Positions 1-10,374 of a DNA stretch of 20,326 nucleotides are shown here, piece by piece (the stretch's first letter is position 1; each line of letters begins with the position of its first letter). The position numbers were made by a program, and so were the translations under genes. Source of the DNA: Tulasnella sp. 424 (Eukaryota; Basidiomycota; Agaricomycetes; Cantharellales; Tulasnellaceae); NCBI GenBank assembly GCA_019633425.1, contig WSUB01000340.1, positions 1-20,326 of the forward strand, written 5' to 3'. The notes below the pieces were generated by a model. That model searched no databases. It saw only the letters and a list, made by a program, of their open reading frames with translations, and had not been told where the DNA came from.

Positions 1-80
1 GAACAGGAGGATCCTTTTTCGTGAGACGACGCGCGGAGCCAAAGTCCGTAATGACTGCGCGACAACTCAAATTTACCTAT
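1..80 (-). pseudogene. Truncated kinase exon (remnant of an upstream kinase-TPR copy)
   Basis: On the minus strand this stretch reads open as the activation-segment start of the same kinase found three more times in the window: RAVITDFGSARRLTKKDPP, with the DFG metal-binding motif. It matches exon 6 of the copies ending at 7535 and 16369. Homology stops a few codons before the DFG motif, where the ANVLVN part of the exon should be. The sequence then changes at about 70-85 into the NDE 3' flank and spacer. The rest of the gene may continue to the left of the window, but its N-terminal exons and promoter are missing here. I infer a deletion scar between array units. Confidence is high for kinase origin and lower for the exact breakpoint, because the two parent sequences resemble each other there. 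Confidence 0.8.
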
Positions 81-84
81 GTGA

Positions 85-634
85 TGTCGGTTTGACGGGC
101 CGTGCCATGCCCTTAAGCCGTAATCCGCAGGAAAGCGTGCTATTTTTTTTGGTCGTCGACAAGATCCAATACGCCCCAGCGGACTTTGTGCAACAACACG
201 CAGCGCCGCAATCATTCAAACAATCTCGAAAATCCTGGTCTTATTCCGGCGGGATAGCGCTAACGGTGACAATCTTCCAAATGTATAGAGTTCAGCTCAA
301 CTTCGACTCCAAGGTATGGTGGTCGACAAGCTGCCGACTCGACGATACGTTCCATTCATACCCCAGGAGATGTTGCTTTGTATTGACTCCATCCAACCTG
401 GACTCATTCAGACGAGAAGAGAACGATGGGATAAGTGCGTGATACAGGAGTTACAGACGACAGGATGTTACTAATTGATTCGAATGCGTCGCATGAACTA
501 ATACATACAAGCGAGACAGAGTACGTCAACGGGATACATAGCTCATAGTCTTGTACAGAAACATGCATAACACGAAATACAGTCGGGTATCAATAACCGA
601 ATCTCGCTCGATTGTAAAATGTCTCGGCGAAACA
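85..634. other. Noncoding spacer, copy 1
   Basis: This stretch is recognisably homologous to the spacers at about 6960-7534 and 15815-16368. All three end at a TPR stop codon. Short open frames occur but are not shared among the three spacers, so I do not call a gene. It lies between the 3' ends of the two module genes and may hold their 3' untranslated ends. No RNA gene or mobile element was seen. Confidence 0.6.
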
Positions 635-679
635 TCATTCCGCCCCCGCTAGTTCGAGTTTTCGACGGGCTTCAGCGGC

Positions 680-1517
680 GTCGTTTAATGCGTCTGCTGC
701 ACCCCCAGTATCTCCGATTTCTTCTAACACTCCAGCAGCTTGTTCATAAAGGCGTATCGCGTCTTCGTGCTGATCCTGGTCGCGATGGACGTCGGCGAGG
801 CTCATCATAGCCTGGGCTGTCCAGGGTCTGTTGCCGATGTCGATAAAGATTTGCAGGCATTCGGAGAAAGGCTGAACGGCCTGGCTGTACTGTTTTTGAA
901 GCCTATGCACTTCACCGAGACCCCACAAAGAGTAGGCTCTTCCTTGTGTGTCGCCGCTGTCGGCGCAGGTTTGGGCGGCCTGGGAGTAGAGCGGAAGGGC
1001 TTCGCTGTACTCTTTTTGACCTCGATGCACGTGAGCAAGACCACGCAAAGCCTCGGCTCGTCCTTTTTTGTTGCCCATGTCGGTCCAGATTTTGACGACC
1101 TCGGAGTAGAGGGACGGCTTTGCTGAACTCGTTTTGAGACCGATGCACTTCAGCGAGACCCCACAGAGCCCCGGCTTTCTGTTCTTGGTTGCCGGATTTG
1201 GTGCAGATTTCGACGACCTCGGAGTACAGTCTAACGGCTTCGTTAAACTTGTGTTGAAGCCGATGCACTTCAGCAAGACCCGTCAGAGCGTGGGCACTTC
1301 CCTGTCTGTTGCCCGCGTCAGTGTAGAGTTGCACGACCTCCGAGTAGTGCTTAACGGCCTCGCTGTAATTGCCTTGACCACGATTTACTTCGGCGAGACT
1401 AAAGAGAGTTTCGGCCATTTCTGCAGCGTCAGCAGTCTCCCGGTGGATGCGTAAGGCTTCGGTGAGAAGTTTTGATGCATTGATATAGTCGTACTGAAGT
1501 CTATGTATGTCTCCCAT
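680..1517 (-). repeat. TPR-coding 120-bp repeats, seven units
   Basis: Seven consecutive 40-codon units each carry the pattern LAEVHR.Q..Y.EAV.LYSE. The spacing of exactly 120 bp per unit is that of kinesin-light-chain-like TPRs. Unit four holds the 2-bp deletion. The other two copies have six units, so repeat number differs within the array. Confidence 0.85.
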
Positions 1518-1595
1518 TTTGAAAAGAAGCCGAGCGGAGTGAGTTCCCGAAACCGATGTATTTGCGGCCCGCTGTCGATTCGGACTAATCCTTGG

Positions 1596-1652
1596 CTGTA
1601 TGGAAACAGGTCAGATTGTGTTTAAAGTATCCCCAAAACCGCCACCACTCAC
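1596..1652 (-). other. Intron 7 of copy 1, joining kinase to TPR
   Basis: A 57-nt intron with donor GTGAGT and acceptor ACAG links the last kinase exon to the TPR exon in frame. If it is retained, the kinase frame stops within the intron after a tail ending GDTLNTI, which would give a kinase-only protein. The same junction is altered in both other copies. Confidence 0.7.
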
Positions 1653-3228
1653 CATCCAATCCATTGACTTTCCACAATCCTCGGCCGTCGGTCGTTTGCT
1701 GGGATCGATGCTCCAACACTCACTCATCAGTGAGTAAAGAGACCGAATCAACACCATGCGGTAGTGATCAGCGACGCGTGGGAGGTTTCCCCGAACAACG
1801 CGTACGATAACCACGGAGCTCTGGTGAACATCGTGAAAGGGAATGGAGTTGGTCATAACCTATCCCAGCGTCAATTGTAAGCTTCCGTCGATACCACTTT
1901 CCAAATCTTGGTATACCTCATAAAAGATCCACCCCAATGCCCATATATCGGACCACAGGCCTGGTCCGTCATCGACGAGTAGCTCCGGAGCAGCCCAGCG
2001 GAGTGTATATTTATTGCCTGTTAGTGTTACGGTATTGGTGGCTTCACAGAATTCCGTCTCGAGTAGCAGTGTTGGCTGTGCTCTGTTTTCGCATTCGTCG
2101 GGCTGCCTGGTAGGAACCTTTTTCGTGAGGCGACGGGCGGAACCGAAGTCGGTGATCACTGCCCGACCATCTGAGTTCACTAATACGTTGATCTATGCAA
2201 CGTAGAGTTGAGCGTGCCAAGGTTCATATTACAGTAGCACCCAGACCCACCGATTTGAGGTCGCCGTGGAAAATAGGCGGGTCCCGATTGTGAAGGTATT
2301 CCACTCCTTCCGTAACGTCCCTCATCTGTGGCACAAATGTCTTAGACTATGACCCAAAGTGTAGTGATCCGATCCTACCAGTGCTATTCGTTCCGGGATT
2401 TCCCATTCCTCCGACGCGACAAAGTCCTTCAAATTCCCGTTGGCTGCCCAGGGAAAGACAAGCCAGATTTCATCCTTGGATAGATCTTCCACGAATCCTT
2501 CGATTTTGATGACGTTTTGGTGAGAAAGCTGTGTTAAGAATCCCGCTTCCCTAAGTGCCAGCTAAGAAGACTTAGCGCTGTGCGAGAGCTTGACGCGATG
2601 AGACAACTTTTTCTCACCCCCAATACTCGCTCTTTGTCCTCTCCATTCTCGATCTTTAGTTTCTTTACCGCTATGGCCTAACATATGGAAGCCAGCTCGA
2701 TCAATGACATGTCGTAGGAAACAAAATGAGTCTCATTGGAACGGACCTTTCGCTGGGGCATTCCACCATCAGACTCGTTCGTGCCTCCGGTTTGAGCTGA
2801 ATCGTCCGCGCTACTTTTCGAGGCGGAAGTAGAAACCAAAAACGCTCGTGACACGGCCGCAAATCCTCCACGAAACTTCGGGCCGTCTTCCGGGAATTCG
2901 ATCGAGGACGAATCGATTCGCCATTCGGCAAGTTTCTGGAGTTTATCCCTCTACATAGAAACAGACCACGGTAAGCACTGATGATTCCTCTTCGAAGCTT
3001 GGGTGGGACGTACTAGTTTGCTGCTTGGCTTGGGCGTACTGCCAGAACCGCCTGGATCGGACCCTTGGGGACCACGAAGGTTGGCGTTGTCGTTATTGTC
3101 CACTTGCATCGGATGGTTTAGAGTAAAGGGGATTGACGGTTAGATGAGTCGATGGTCGGGTGGGGGCTTCGCCGAGAGGAAGAAGTGAAAGGAGGTGAAA
3201 TGAGGGAAGGAGTGGTGAATCTAAGGGT

Positions 3229-3235
3229 CTTTATA
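3229..3235 (-). promoter_or_regulatory. TATA box of kinase-TPR copy 1
   Basis: The minus strand reads TATAAAG about 120 bp upstream of the chosen start codon. The surrounding block is conserved at the same place in the two other copies. Confidence 0.6.
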
Positions 3236-3624
3236 ACACGGGACGCCCTGAAGCCCTCGTGAAGCGCGCTCGTGCCGCTCTCCTCTGTGCCTCGAGGCGA
3301 AGGAAGTGAACCACAGTCCTGGGCGCTTTCGAGGCCTTTTCTCTCTTGACTGGTTCGTTGCACGGCACCGCATCGCCCCGCGATCCGTGTTGCAGATAAG
3401 ATAACGTTGCACTACCATGATCCATTCGATTCGCTTCCACGAAGTAGTCTTTCGGTCTCCTAAAGCCCTTAGTCGATCGGACCCGTGAGCCCGATACTTG
3501 CTACTGAGTTTCATATTCTGGGCTGAGTGGACTCTCCTTCGAATAAGTCGGGTCGACCCGGACTTCAAGTGAACGCGCGGCCTTAAGTGCACACCCCCAT
3601 GCTACCACGTGCGGCTGCAGTGCA

Positions 3625-3636
3625 ACAATCGATTGT
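3625..3636. promoter_or_regulatory. Conserved palindrome ACAATCGATTGT, copy 1
   Basis: A perfect 12-bp palindrome in the divergent promoter. It is identical at 10363-10374 and 19218-19229, while flanking sequence has diverged. In the other two copies it overlaps an inverted repeat GTTGC-AGT-GCAAC; here that second arm pair is partly changed (GCTGCAGTGCAAC). It is a plausible protein-binding site, but the factor is unknown. Confidence 0.45.
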
Positions 3637-4495
3637 ACGCGTTGGATCGATCGGCGATGCCCACTTTGTCTGAGCACCCTAGGACAGCCAAGTTACTTTT
3701 CAGCGTGCTTAGCGTAAATAGTACGTCGAATGAGGCGATCGGCGGGGAGGGTTCGCACGACAAAAAAGTTAAAGATCGAACATATGGAACTGTGGATCTG
3801 GAAGATAGGGTGGAACGTTGTCGGTGTACTTGATATCTCTTATCAGGGTGAAGTTAGATTTGGCGAATAGTGGTCGGGTGTCTCGTTTGATTCGTTCGGT
3901 AAGTAGGCGGCCGGTGGAATCGAAACGCGTATACAAGGATATGAATTAAGCGATCGGTCAAACGCCGAGGCTCACGATATCGATACGGTTTGTCGTCTCG
4001 CGGTGCCAGGAATGTTAATCCAATCTATCTGACAGCCTTGCGTCTCTCAGCTTGGAACGCGCGGTAGTGGTGGTGATGATGATGGCAATCTAAGTTTACC
4101 GCGGCCCGAGCAGACTCGTGTACTGGGGGGAGGGGCCGTAAACTATATATAGACACACTTTAACTGGAAGGGGAGAAATATGGACCGCCGACACGAGGGC
4201 CAATTTGTCCCATAGAGTCGAATTTGCTCCAGGGTCCATGGGTAGAGAAAGGAAGTCAAGGAAACTTTGTGGTAGCTACTTTGGGAATAAGGTAGGAATA
4301 GTGCTGGGGGGTGAAGGGGACTCTTGGCGTCAGCACTCGGACCTCAAGACCCTGGATAGACCGTTACGTCATCAGTCCGACGGCTGGGCGTGCGCAACCT
4401 GAGCCATTTTTTCTCGTCACCTCGTATCTCGACACCTATTAACGCCGGGCACGCCGATCATGCAACAGAAATCAAGTACTTGCTCGCCTGATCAG

Positions 4496-6663
4496 ATGTC
4501 TTCGATGGCTGTGAGGAGCATGCTTGCCCTCATTTGCACCCAAGGTGTTGCCGCGAAGTGTGATCTTCCCCCCTTCCACAAGTATATTCACAGCCTGTCG
4601 CGCTATCAAGACCACCGCAAACCCACCCCGATTGCATAGAGGGCTAACCACATTCGATCGGGTCACCTTGGTCACCGTCCTACGCACAACCCCAACGCTT
4701 ATTTACTTCTAACGGAAACCTGCTTACCGGCATAGCAAACGCCTTTCGAGAGGGTCAAGAAATTTTTTTCCATTCTCGCAAGCAAATGGGCTAGTAGGAG
4801 CATGTTGAAGAACGTGGATAAGGGGGGCTCGGATTGCAACTTCGTGGGTCTCTCCGATCGTTTCATTAGCTCAGTCCAAACTACAATTCTCTGATTCGCC
4901 TTCCATCTCGCAGGCGACTCACTGCATGCAGTTTCGGTCCTCGTCAGGCCGCAGAACTACTTCCTGTTCATGCCCCTCCTTCCATCGCTCGCAGTTGGAA
5001 CTCTCAAGGGCCGTTCGAATGCCTCGCTACGTCGCCGCACACTAAGCGCACCGAGTCTCTACCTATGAAGCCGAAGCTCCCAAAGTCGACCCTCACAACA
5101 AGCAAGTCACACTCGTGGACCTGTCAGACATCAAGATATCAGCAAGCTGATAAGTCCGTACGGTGCCTTCGTCTAGGTCGTGGGCGCCAAGACCTAGGGG
5201 GTTGGCGTTCGCGGTGTCAGGGAGGTGAGGCGCGCGAGACGATCTTAAGCGTTAAGAATCGTGGTAGGTGATTGTAACATCATCCTATTTCCTGTGGGTA
5301 TTCTTCGTCTCTAGCATCCCATGCTTCTCGAAGCAACTTCCCGAAGCGGAGGAGCTCCGCGCCGGTTATGAACTCCGTCGAGTTCCCGGCACTTCCGGAC
5401 CAAAGCGAGGAAGAAGTCGATGTATGGATACTATGAGTAGGTCGGGTGCACCAAAACGAACTTGAAAGCCATCATGTGTCTAACTCACGTCTTGTGCGTT
5501 AGTCGCCGCCGCCCGCGGTGCCACAGACGTCGGCGAACTCGATATACGACTTGATCAAAGACGAACTGCGTTCATGGCACCCCAACTCACCGAAAAGCTC
5601 AAAGTCACTGTCGTCGAAGCATTACCAAACGTCATACCCGTGTTCGGCCCTGACTGGATCAAGTACATCGAATCGACGTTCAAGGAGCTGAACATCGAGG
5701 TCCTTACCAAGGCCATGGTCAAGGAGGTCAAAGACAACACCGTCGTCTTCAATAACAATAAAGGCCGGTTCGAGGAGATTGAGTCTAGACTGTTGGTGTG
5801 GGTCGCGGGAACGTTGGCAGGCCGTTGAGAGGGATTTGATTGCGCAGCTGCCGCGGCAGCAGACGAACACGATGGGGTTGTTGGTGGATGATTGTTTGAG
5901 GCCTTGGGCGGGAACGACGTTTATGAGATTGGCGATGTAAGTACCGCCTCGCGCAAAGGATCATTGCTCCAGTTAGAAGCTAACGGGTTGGACATTTCTA
6001 TGGTAGTGCACTGTAGTACGTCGACGCAGCAAGAGCTCAAATAGCGACTTAGCAAGGCCTATACCTCGTCTGTCTGCTCGGTAAATCAATCAAGAATGAG
6101 GAGCTCGAGAAGAGGCTCGCGGAGATGCGCGGAGAGCGCAGCGGGTTGCCAGAGGGGCCAGAGGGTCAAGCCAGGGTACGTCGTTCACGTCTGTTTTTCA
6201 ACGGAACCCCGGGCCTCGTACTAATAGAGTGTACTGAATAGCACAACGCCGAGGAAATCGAATCTATCGTCAAGCAGCTCAACAAGGCTAGCAAAATCCG
6301 TCCGTTCCATTACAGCCATCAGGGAAGCTTAGCCTACATTGGCTCGGATAAGGCTATCGCCGACTTACCCTTCATGAACGGAAACGTGAGTAGCTTGTGC
6401 GCAATCTGGATCGTGGGCTGGTTGACCCTAATTGGTTCGCGCGTTTGTGTAGGTCGCCTCTGGTGGTGTCGCGACTTTCCTCTTCTGGTGGAGTGCATAC
6501 GTTTCGTCGCTGTTCTCGTTGAGGAATAGGACTTTGGTGTTGAGCGATTGGTTGAAGGTTAAGCTGTTCGGACGGTAAGTGGGAACCGAGATTCCTGAGA
6601 GTGTTCAACGATTGACTGAGTGGTGGTCTTAACAGTGACGTGAATCGCGAAAGCCGTAACTAA
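4496..6663 (+). pseudogene. NDE1: External alternative NADH dehydrogenase (NDE1-type), copy 1, degenerate
   Basis: The intact family are single-subunit, FAD-containing mitochondrial NADH:ubiquinone oxidoreductases that pass electrons to quinone without pumping protons. Recognisable here are a presequence region, the membrane-segment remnant VTLVTVL, EAEAPKVDPHNKQVTL, the stretch KVTVVEALPNVIPVF to KEVKDNTVVF (5574-5828), and C-terminal pieces EEIESIVKQLNK, FHYSHQGSLAYIGSD, VASGGVATFLFWWSAYVSS and a last exon ending at TAA 6661-6663. The gene is broken: a 1-bp insertion in the presequence near 4533, a TAA near 4709 at the end of the membrane segment, an unrecognisable FAD-binding motif, and a frameshift before 5574. 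The C-terminal exons (6241 onward) are much better preserved than the N-terminal half. It starts divergently from kinase-TPR copy 1. Confidence 0.85.
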
Positions 6664-7534
6664 TCCTTCAAGGTATCAAAACCGCCCGCCATCTTCGAGG
6701 TTATTTTCTCTATCTACTATACGCATTCCTCACCATTTCATCTTATCCAATAGACAATAGACTTCGTTTTCGCTCCTTTCCTTCTTCTTCCTTCATCTTT
6801 CTTCTTTTGCTCTCTCTCTCTCAAGCCTGCTCTTGTTGGCCATCCGTATACGTTACCTGCATGTCCCTTTTTCCTTCTGGAGCTCTACTACTACTTCAGC
6901 TTCCTTAGCTTCTATCCTTTTTCTTCCTGCCCTCTTGATGTTCACGCATGATAGTATTCACATATGTAATGTCGATTTGAGCGGCCGTGCAATGCCCTTG
7001 GGCGGTAATCTGGAGGAAAGCGTGCTGTTTTGGTGGTCGACGAGATCCAAGACGCCACAGTGAACTTTGTGCAAGGACACGCAGAGCCGCGATAATGAAA
7101 CAATCTATCCCAGTCGCATTCCAGTGAGATAGTGCTTACGGTGACAATCGTTCAATCGTTTACAGTTCAGCTCGACTCCGACTCTAGGGTACGGTAGTCG
7201 ACAAGCTGCCGACTCGTCGGACTCGAACGTACGTTCCACTTCGTACTCCAAGAGACGTTGCTCTGTGGTGACTCCATCCGACCTGGACTAATTCATACGA
7301 AAGGAGAACGATGGGATAAGTGCATAATACAGCATTTTCGGACGACAGGAGGTTACTTCTCGATTCAAATGCATCGTATGAACAAGATACATACATACAA
7401 GCGAGACGGAGTACAAGAATCTCGGTCAACGGGATACAAAGCTCACAGTCTCGTACAGAAACATGCATAACACGAAATACAGGCGGGTATCAAGAAAAGA
7501 ATCTCGCTCGATCTCGAAATGTCCCGCCGAAGCA
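6664..7534. other. NDE 3' flank and noncoding spacer, copy 2
   Basis: The first 160 bp resemble the flank after the NDE stop at 15502 and probably held the NDE 3' untranslated region. A pyrimidine-rich tract follows, then the spacer shared with 85-634 and 15815-16368. No gene is supported; small open frames are not conserved among the copies. Confidence 0.55.
6760..6822 (+). repeat. Polypyrimidine tract with (CT)n, copy 1
   Basis: A run of C and T ends in a short CT microsatellite (about 6810-6822). It is also present after the NDE stop at 15605-15672, where the CT run is longer. It is downstream of NDE and not at a kinase promoter. Confidence 0.65.
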
Positions 7535-9876
7535 TCATTCCGCCACCGCCGGTTTCAGTTTTCGACGGGAGCGAGTGGCGCGGTTTAAAGCGTCTTCTGC
7601 CCCCCGAGTATTTCCGATTTCTTCAAAAACTCCAGCAGCGTGTTCATAAAGGGGTATTGCGTCTTCGTGCTGATCCTGGTCGCGATGGATGTTGGCAAGG
7701 GACATCAAAGCCCAGGCACTTCTGTATTTGCAGCCAATGTCGGTAGAAATTTGCAGGGCTTCAGAGAGAAGCTGAACGGCCTGGGTGTACTGGTTTTGAA
7801 GCCGATGTGCCTCAGCGAGACCCCACAGAGCGTCGGCGTTCCCGTGTCCGTCGCCAATGTCGGTGCAGATCTGGACGACCTCGGAGTAGAGCGGAACGGC
7901 TTCGCTATACTCCTTTTGAGCCTGATGCACCAGGGCAAGGCCACACAGAGCGTCAGATCTCAATAGTCTGTTGCCGATTTTGGTGCAGATTTGGACGACT
8001 TCGGAGTAGAGCGAGACGGCGTTGCTGTACTCGTTTTGAAGCCGATGCACATCGGCAAGCCCCCACAGAGCATAGGCTCTTCCTTCTCTCTTGCCGGTGT
8101 CTTTGCTGACTTGTGCGGCCTCCGAGTAACATGTAACGGCCTCATGGTACTTATTTTGAGCCTTATGAGTGTGACCTAGACCTAACAGAGCATTGAGTTT
8201 TCCTGCATTGTCCGCGGTCTCCGTGTAGATGCCCAAGGCTTCGGTGAAAAATTTTGATGCGTTGCTATAGTCATTCTGAGATCTATACATCTCTCCCATT
8301 TGGATAAGAAGTTCAGGAGAGCGAGTTCGTGAAACCAACGTATTTGCGGCCCGCTGCCGATCGGGACTAATCGTTGGCTATATGGCGAAAGGTCAAATTG
8401 TGCTAAAGGAACCCCAAAACCGGCAACCTCATTGACCTTCGACACTCGTCAGCCGTTGGCCGCTTGTTGGGATCGATGCTCCAACACGTGATCATCAGCG
8501 AGTATAGTGCCCGCATCAACACCATGCTGGTGTGATCAGCGGTGGATGGGAGATTCCCTTGAATGACGTGTATGAAAACAACAGAGTCCTTTCGGATGTT
8601 TTGAAATGGAATTGAATTCGTCATAACCTATTTGAGCATTGACTGTAAGCTTCTGTTGAGAATAATATCCGGATTTGGTCTACCTCGTAAAACACCCAGC
8701 CCAGTGCCCAGATATCACTCCAGAGGCCAGGCTCGTCCTCCTTAAGCAGCTCAGGAGGAGCCCAGCGAAGTGTATACTGATTATCCTTCAGGGTTATGGT
8801 ATTTGTGGTTTCACAGAACTCCGTCTCAAGCAACAGTGTTGCCTGCGTTGCGTTTTCGCTTTTCTCGGGTTGAACGGGAGGGTCCTTTTTTGTGAGACGA
8901 CGTGCGGAGCCAAAGTCCGTGATGACTGCGTTACAGCCCGAATTTACCAGCACATTGGCCTATGTAGCGTAGAGTTTCAGCTTGCCAAGTGTCATGTCGC
9001 TGGAACGTCCGGACCCACCGATTTGAGGTCGCCATGGTATATCGGCGGATTCTGATTATGAAGATACTCCACTCCTCTCGCCACGTCGTCTATCTGTAAT
9101 TCGGTATCTCAGAGGGTGCCATGGAAGATAGCGTCCTGATCTTACCAGCCATATTCGTTCCGGTATTTCCCAGTTGGCCGAGGCCACAAAGTCCTTTAAA
9201 TTTCCGTTCTCCGCCCAGGGAAACACCAACCAAACCCTACCCTCGGATAGATCTTCCACAAATCCTTCAATCTTGACAATGTTCTCGTAAGATAGCTCGG
9301 TTAAGAATCCCGCTTCCCTGAGTGCCAACTGCGAGGACTTAGCGTCGTGCGAGAGCTCGACACGACGGGATAACTTATTCTCACCCCCAATACGTGCTCT
9401 TTATCCTCTCCATTCTCGATCTTTAGTTTCTTTACCGCTATGGCCTAACGTATAGAAGCCAGATTGGTCAATGACTTATTGGAGGAAAGAAAGTGAGTCT
9501 TGTTGAAACAGACCTTTCGCTGGGGCGTTCCACCATCAGACTGGTTCTCGCCTCCGGTTCGAGCTGAATCGTTCGCGCTACTTTTTGATGCGGAAGGTGA
9601 ATCCAAAAACGCTCGCGAAACCGTCGCAAATCCTCCCCGAAACTCCGGGCCGTCTTCCCGGAATTCGATCGAGGACGAACCGATTCGCCATTTCGCGAGT
9701 TTCTGAAGTTTGTCCCTCTACGTAGACACGAAATACAGTGAGCGCTTATAATTACTCTTCGTGCTTCGGACGAGACGTACTAATTTGCTGCTTAGCGGGG
9801 ACGTACTGCCAGAATCGCCTGGATCGGATCCTTGCGATCCACGACGGTCGACGTCGTTCTTATGGTCCATTTGCAT
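7535..9876 (-). CDS. Kinase-TPR fusion gene, copy 2 (junction splice donor deleted)
   Basis: Exons by my reading: 9781-9876, 9514-9717, 9385-9444, 9146-9328, 9019-9093, 8684-8959, kinase exon 7 from 8627 down to about 8420, and TPR exon 7535-8377. Each exon is open and phase 0. The kinase motifs are all present: FRGGFATVSR, AVKKLKI, LREAGFL, YHGDLKS then ANVLVN, DFG, WAPPELL and DIWALG. The TPR exon has six 40-residue repeats and a basic tail. A deletion of about 13 bp near 8421-8433 removes the last kinase codons and the GT donor of intron 7. Without splicing, the kinase ends at a stop at 8403-8405, giving about 372 residues. An in-frame rescue could use the weak donor after CCG (GTTTTG), leaving a 43-nt intron. 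So this copy makes either a kinase-only product or a fusion by poor splicing. There is no ATG near the start of the TPR frame, so independent TPR translation is doubtful. Confidence 0.75.
7580..8299 (-). repeat. TPR-coding 120-bp repeats, six units
   Basis: Six uninterrupted 40-codon TPR units, for example LADVHRLQNEYSNAVSLYSE, in frame to the stop at 7535. The first unit (TEALGIYTETADNAGK) matches copy 3 more than copy 1. Confidence 0.85.
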
Positions 9877-10001
9877 CGGATGGTCTCACGTAAACAGGAT
9901 CGAAGATGAGAGGCGTCGATGGTCAGGTATGAAATTCGCCGTGGGGGGAGGGGGGAAGCGCTAGGAGGTGATATATGGGGCGGAGTGGTGAATCTGAGGG
10001 T

Positions 10002-10008
10002 CTTTATA
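10002..10008 (-). promoter_or_regulatory. TATA box of kinase-TPR copy 2
   Basis: TATAAAG on the minus strand, about 126 bp upstream of the start at 9876. Its flank matches the TATA blocks of the other two copies (AGACCCTCAGATTCAC follows it). Confidence 0.65.
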
Positions 10009-10351
10009 ACCCGGGAAGCCCTGCGCGCTCGTGCCGTTCTCCTCTGTGCCCGTTGCCTTGAGGCGAAGGAAGTGTGCTAGATTCATGGGCGCCTTCGAGG
10101 CATTTTCTCTCTTAGAATGTTCGTCGGAAGCCACCAAGTTGCCCGCAATCTGGTACTGCGAATAAGATAACGTCGTATCCTTCGATTCGCTTCCACGAGA
10201 TAGCTCCCTAAGGCCCCTAGTCGATCGGATCTTCGAACCCACTAATCGCTACTGAATTCATATTCTGGGCTCTCTCCTTCAGATACGTCGGTTCGACCCG
10301 GACTGCAGGTGAACGCGCGGCTTCAGTGCACACCCCCATGCTAACGCGTGT

Positions 10352-10374
10352 GTTGCAGTGCAACAATCGATTGT
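10352..10374. promoter_or_regulatory. Overlapping inverted repeats in the divergent promoter, copy 2
   Basis: GTTGCAGTGCAAC (10352-10364, five-base arms around AGT) overlaps the perfect palindrome ACAATCGATTGT (10363-10374). The same arrangement occurs at 19207-19229, and the palindrome alone is exact at 3625-3636. Confidence 0.5.

Larger units (their letters stand above)
635..3109 (-). pseudogene. Kinase-TPR fusion gene, copy 1 (one frameshift in the TPR exon)
   Basis: This is the copy with seven TPRs. Exons by my reading: 3014-3109, 2747-2950, 2618-2677, 2379-2561, 2251-2325, 1917-2192, 1653-1859 and 635-1595. All introns are phase 0 and 53-69 nt long. The start used is ATG-CAA-GTG. The second ATG of copies 2 and 3 is GTG here, but the upstream ATG at 3109 is in frame. 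Visible motifs are FRGGFAAVSR (glycine loop), AVKKLKI (VAIK lysine), LREAGFL (alpha-C Glu), HGDLKS plus INVLVN (catalytic loop), DFG, WAAPELL and DIWALG. Seven 40-residue TPRs follow (680-1517). A 2-bp deletion near 1110, in the fourth TPR, breaks the frame; without it the reading continues cleanly to the stop at 635. As read, translation ends at 912 after about 66 unrelated residues. It could be a recent pseudogene, a truncated but active allele, or an assembly error. The role is probably signalling by phosphorylation, with the TPRs as a binding surface; the substrate is unknown. Confidence 0.8.
3110..4495. promoter_or_regulatory. Divergent intergenic region between kinase-TPR and NDE, copy 1
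   Basis: No gene is supported here. The region is homologous to 9877-11099 and 18733-20011 and lies between the divergent starts of the two module genes. It holds a TATA box for the kinase side and a conserved palindrome at 3625-3636. Relative to the other copies there is extra sequence at about 3900-3980. The NDE-proximal part around 4140-4220 is shorter than in copies 2 and 4. Open minus-strand frames near 3120-3590 are not kept in frame in the other copies and look fortuitous. Confidence 0.6.
80..6960. repeat. Tandem segmental duplication, unit 1
   Basis: The order spacer, kinase-TPR (minus), divergent promoter, NDE (plus), NDE 3' flank is repeated colinearly in the next two units, with many substitutions and small indels. 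The TPR stop codons of units 1 and 2 are 6,900 bp apart. Unit ends are arbitrary because the array is continuous. Confidence 0.85.

Noticed and set aside
680..1517. CRISPR-like or satellite array from the 120-bp periodicity
   Set aside because: The units are degenerate protein repeats with no short constant repeats and unique spacers, and the genome is eukaryotic.
3101..3103. Loss of the start codon in kinase copy 1 (GTG instead of ATG)
   Set aside because: An in-frame ATG two codons upstream (3107-3109) is present in all three copies, so the start is probably intact.
4661..4676. GGTCACCTTGGTCACC direct repeat, also near 13502 and 20199, as a hormone-receptor-like site
   Set aside because: It lies inside the NDE coding sequence and encodes the VTLVTV part of the membrane segment, which explains its conservation.
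8338..8340. A separate TPR gene starting at 8338
   Set aside because: The codon there is TTG, not ATG. The frame is the continuation of the exon after intron 7, by comparison with copies 1 and 3.
9961..10242. Minus-strand open frames in the divergent promoters (9961-10242, 18741-19052, 3118-3592)
   Set aside because: The DNA is conserved but the frames are not, and they run across the TATA box and leader of the kinase gene.
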